A stretch of 64,000 nt of DNA from Paenibacillus sp. LS1. GTDB taxonomy: Bacteria > Bacillota > Bacilli > Paenibacillales > Paenibacillaceae. How positions within the stretch are numbered: the stretch's first letter is position 1; each line of letters opens with the position of its first letter. The stretch covers positions 62,001 through 126,000 of the forward strand of contig NZ_JAPDOE010000003.1 of NCBI RefSeq assembly GCF_026013365.1. Direction: 5' to 3'. Below are positions 61,462 to 64,000 of the stretch, piece after piece. The notes beneath the pieces were generated by a model, which was not told the DNA's origin, ran no database searches, and saw only the letters and a list, made by a program, of their open reading frames with translations. The translations under genes and the position numbers were made by a program.

Positions 61462-63765
61462 ATGAAGAAGAACATGATAACAGGTAGCAAACTTTGGTCC
61501 ATCGCCATGATTACCAGCCTACTCGCAGCATGCAGTTCGCCAGCAACCACAAGCACAACGGCCAATGCCGCAACCTCAACGACAGGAACAACCAAAACGG
61601 TATCTGTCAGCGAGCAAACTTCTGTAAAATACGCAGATCTGGTCTCTCTGGATGCTGACGATACCAATATTAGCTGGAGTGAAGCAGATTCCACAACGAT
61701 TAAACTGAACGGAACAACTGCAACGGTGACCGGTTCGGGCGCCAAAGCAGCCAACGGCTCAGTAACCATCTCCGAAGCAGGCACTTATGTACTTAGCGGA
61801 GAGCTAACGGATGGCCAGATCGTGGTTAACGTTGCCGATAAGGGTACTGTGCATCTCGTATTAAACGGAGCAACCATTCATGATAACGACAGTGCAGCGA
61901 TCTACATTCAGAAGGCTGGTAAAGCGGTGATTACACTCGAAAAAGGAACCAAGAATACCGTATCCGATGGTAAAACATATGTGTACGCCGACGCTACGAC
62001 AGACGAGCCGGATGCTGCGATCTTCAGCAAAGCGGATCTTACGTTCAACGGTGCAGGTCAGTTGACCGTCACAGGTAACTATAATGAAGGTATTACGAGC
62101 AAGGATGATCTGAAAATCATTAGTGGTAGCATCAGCGTCAAAGCAGCCGATGACGGGATCAAAGGTAAAGATATGGTCGCCATTCAAGCGGGCACCATTA
62201 CCATTGAAGCCAAAGGTGACGGTATTAAATCAACTAATGACACAGATACCACCAAAGGTTACGTTGCTATCGCAGGAGGTACCTTCGATATCCAAAGTGG
62301 CAATGATGGTATTCAGGCTGAAACTGCACTCGTTACGGATGGCGGCACATACAACATTGTAACGGGCGGCGGTAGCGCCAATGCACCAGCTAAAGTAGAA
62401 GAAGGTCCGTTTGGCGGCGGTGGCGGTGGATGGGGTGGCGGCACACCACCAACCGATATGGGAACACCACCGGATGGCGAACCTCCTGCAGACATGCCAG
62501 AGATGCCTACTAACAGCGGTACGAATGCAGGGGCTAATACGAACGGCGCAGCGGCATCCAACTCTGCCAACACAACAACAACAACAACGGATAACAATGC
62601 CGATGCGGACACAGCAACAACAGCAACCGAGTCCACAAGTGCCAAAGCACTCAAGGCAGGTACAGATCTTACGGTTAATGGTGGTACGTATACCATTGAT
62701 TCCATGGATGATTCCTTGCACAGCAACAATAACGTGACAGTCAATGACGGAACATTCAACATTGAATCCGGTGATGATGGCATTCATGCCGATCAGGCCC
62801 TGACGATTAACGGCGGAACCATCAAGATTGCGAAGAGCTATGAAGGACTTGAAGGTGCAATCATCACCCTGAACGATGGGGATGTAGATGTAACGGCATC
62901 CGATGATGGCGTAAATGCTGCAGGTGGCGAGACGGAAACAGCTGCGAATATAGCGGCAAGTACAGATAGCGCTACTACAGCAACCGATGCAACTACGACA
63001 TCTAACATCTCTGTAACCGAAACGACAGGTAAAACATCAACTACCGATCAGGCATCCCAGGGTACAACTGCTACTCAGCAAGGACGTGGGCCGGGCGGTA
63101 TGGGAGCAGCAGCGAGCAATAACGAGTTCCACATTAACGGCGGTACACTCACCGTGAACGCAGGTGGTGACGGACTGGATTCCAATGGTTCCATCAACAT
63201 GACTGGCGGAACGGTTATTGTGAACGGACCGACGGATAACGGTAACGGAGCATTGGATTATGACGGTACATTTGAAATCAGCGGTGGATACCTCGTGGCT
63301 GCCGGAAGCTCTGGTATGGCACAAGGAACATCCGATGCGTCTACGCAAAATACCATTGTGATGACATTCCCTGCAACGCAAAAAGCTGGAACACTTGTAC
63401 ATGTACAAGACAGCGAAGGTAATAACATTCTGACATTCGCTCCGGCAAAAGAGTATCAAACCGTAGTTGTCAGCTCCCCGGATCTGAAAAAAGATGGCTC
63501 CTATGTGATCTACTCCGGTGGTACGTCTACAGGTAAAACAGTGGATGGACTCTACACAGACGGTACCTACAGTGGCGGAACTCAAGTGGTTGCATTCCAA
63601 TCGACCAGTAATGTGACTTGGGTGAATGAATCGGGTGTAACCACAGCCAATACAGGTATGGGCGGTCCTGGTGGCGGTGGACAAGGCGGATTCGGAGGCG
63701 GCAGAAACAGATCGCAATCCGGTACAACATCCGGCAGCACAGGCACTACCGATTCTGCAAAATAA
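61462..63765 (+). CDS. Secreted Cthe_2159-type beta-helix lipoprotein
   Basis: A 767-residue exported lipoprotein. The signal peptide ends in the lipobox LLAAC (Cys24), followed by a Thr/Ser/Ala linker. The body is a right-handed beta-helix of carbohydrate-binding (Cthe_2159/DUF4353) type, with repeated GTITIEAKGDGIKS, GGTFDIQSGNDGIQA, DGTFNIESGDDGIHAD, DGDVDVTASDDGVNA and GGTLTVNAGGDGLDSNG units; the DDGI-type turns probably bind calcium. A low-complexity insert (about residues 315-400) holds GGGGGGWGGG and Thr/Asn/Ala runs, a second (about 490-545) is Thr-rich, and the C-terminus is Gly-rich. It is third gene of the VTC operon. It may bind acidic polysaccharides at the cell surface. Confidence 0.85.
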   Translation: MKKNMITGSKLWSIAMITSLLAACSSPATTSTTANAATSTTGTTKTVSVSEQTSVKYADLVSLDADDTNISWSEADSTTIKLNGTTATVTGSGAKAANGSVTISEAGTYVLSGELTDGQIVVNVADKGTVHLVLNGATIHDNDSAAIYIQKAGKAVITLEKGTKNTVSDGKTYVYADATTDEPDAAIFSKADLTFNGAGQLTVTGNYNEGITSKDDLKIISGSISVKAADDGIKGKDMVAIQAGTITIEAKGDGIKSTNDTDTTKGYVAIAGGTFDIQSGNDGIQAETALVTDGGTYNIVTGGGSANAPAKVEEGPFGGGGGGWGGGTPPTDMGTPPDGEPPADMPEMPTNSGTNAGANTNGAAASNSANTTTTTTDNNADADTATTATESTSAKALKAGTDLTVNGGTYTIDSMDDSLHSNNNVTVNDGTFNIESGDDGIHADQALTINGGTIKIAKSYEGLEGAIITLNDGDVDVTASDDGVNAAGGETETAANIAASTDSATTATDATTTSNISVTETTGKTSTTDQASQGTTATQQGRGPGGMGAAASNNEFHINGGTLTVNAGGDGLDSNGSINMTGGTVIVNGPTDNGNGALDYDGTFEISGGYLVAAGSSGMAQGTSDASTQNTIVMTFPATQKAGTLVHVQDSEGNNILTFAPAKEYQTVVVSSPDLKKDGSYVIYSGGTSTGKTVDGLYTDGTYSGGTQVVAFQSTSNVTWVNESGVTTANTGMGGPGGGGQGGFGGGRNRSQSGTTSGSTGTTDSAK

Positions 63766-63793
63766 TCATGATTTGTAGTTAAGTGTATAATTA

Positions 63794-63847
63794 GAAGCAC
63801 TAGATCCCGAAATCACGATAACAGTGAATTCGGGACCTAGTGCTTTC
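63794..63847. terminator. Terminator after the VTC operon
   Basis: GAAGCACTAGATCCCGAA and TTCGGGACCTAGTGCTTTC form a long stem with inner TCAC/GTGA. CATTTTTC follows on the plus strand. It lies between convergent genes and may serve both. Confidence 0.8.
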
Positions 63848-63875
63848 ATTTTTCAGGAAGAACAGGAGTAACTGT

Positions 63876-64000
63876 TCATGCGTTCCTTTTATTTGTAAGA
63901 TACAAACTAGGAATTAGAATAATTACGAGAATAACGCTGGATAATAGAAATCCGGCATGGTACCCCTTCAACTCATTTATGACCGTTGGTTGCAACCCTT
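63876..64000 (-). CDS. C-terminal fragment of a membrane transporter, probably MFS (cut by the window)
   Basis: A minus-strand frame open from the right edge to the stop at 63876-63878 encodes 40 residues. A final hydrophobic helix (GFLLSSVILVIILIPSLYL) is preceded by a polar loop (INELKGYHA) and followed by TNKRNA. This is typical of the last helix and tail of a major facilitator transporter. Start and identity lie outside the window. Confidence 0.55.
   Translation of the reverse strand, partial: GLQPTVINELKGYHAGFLLSSVILVIILIPSLYLTNKRNA

Overview
The window looks like a chromosomal segment of a Paenibacillus-type Firmicute. The signs are strong AGGAGG-type ribosome binding sites, TTG/GTG starts, cre-like and GlnR-like boxes, a Spo0E-family gene, a YcbB-type GlnL regulator, a yjlC-ndh pair, many two-component systems and secreted polysaccharidases. 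I assign the genus by gene content only. I see no rRNA, tRNA, insertion sequence, prophage or CRISPR array.

Layout. 1-3600: the end of a mannan-oligosaccharide catabolic operon (cellobiose/mannobiose 2-epimerase, then GH130 mannosylglucose phosphorylase) and a LacI regulator that probably starts at CTG. 3600-13200: a membrane protein behind a 30-bp dyad, a secreted pectate lyase and a secreted GH43/CBM13 exo-galactanase (each behind a cre-like site), a UPF0316 protein, a leucine-dehydrogenase-like gene with an unusual insert, and an ABC exporter. 13400-17600: two PepSY-domain genes with an OmpR-type two-component system. 17600-24900: a YhfK-like reductase, yjlC-ndh with a Rex-like site, an ECF sigma factor fused to a degenerate cysteine-peptidase-like domain with a paired intact homologue, CsbD and a YjlB-like cupin. 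25200-32100: DUF1835, TVP38, an HNH protein with a small zinc-ribbon partner, an acyltransferase and a photolyase. 32100-36500: a double-kinase hybrid sensor and its regulator. 36700-43300: a decayed AHSA1 gene, a methyltransferase, NamA with a small tautomerase, PepT, a Crp/Fnr regulator and a soluble chemoreceptor-like protein.

43300-55000 is a nitrogen and carbon-uptake block. A GlnT-type symporter diverges from an orphan GlnL. A Spo0E-like gene, an acetate transporter and a thioesterase follow. Then comes a nitrite assimilation locus: an ANTAR regulator and a TrpD2-like gene diverge from nirB-nirD-nirC-cobA. The nirB leader carries a strong promoter, a GlnR-type box on its -35, a tandem hexaloop ANTAR target and an overlapping intrinsic terminator. 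This predicts combined nitrogen-status repression and nitrate/nitrite-dependent antitermination.

55000-64000: a TetR/SDR pair, a hypothetical gene, and a two-component system divergent from a VTC-domain / DUF4956 / Cthe_2159-type lipoprotein operon. Matching 21-bp inverted boxes lie between the divergent genes. The edge holds the C-terminus of a probable MFS transporter.

Two families of intergenic repeats stand out. One (8601-8795 and 56902-57095) has four 24-bp units in a strict 50-bp register, two direct then two inverted. The other has three copies (15251-15432, 38157-38326, 39795-40057) of long imperfect inverted repeats. These repeats, the sigma/peptidase-like pair and the VTC operon are the most promising undescribed items.
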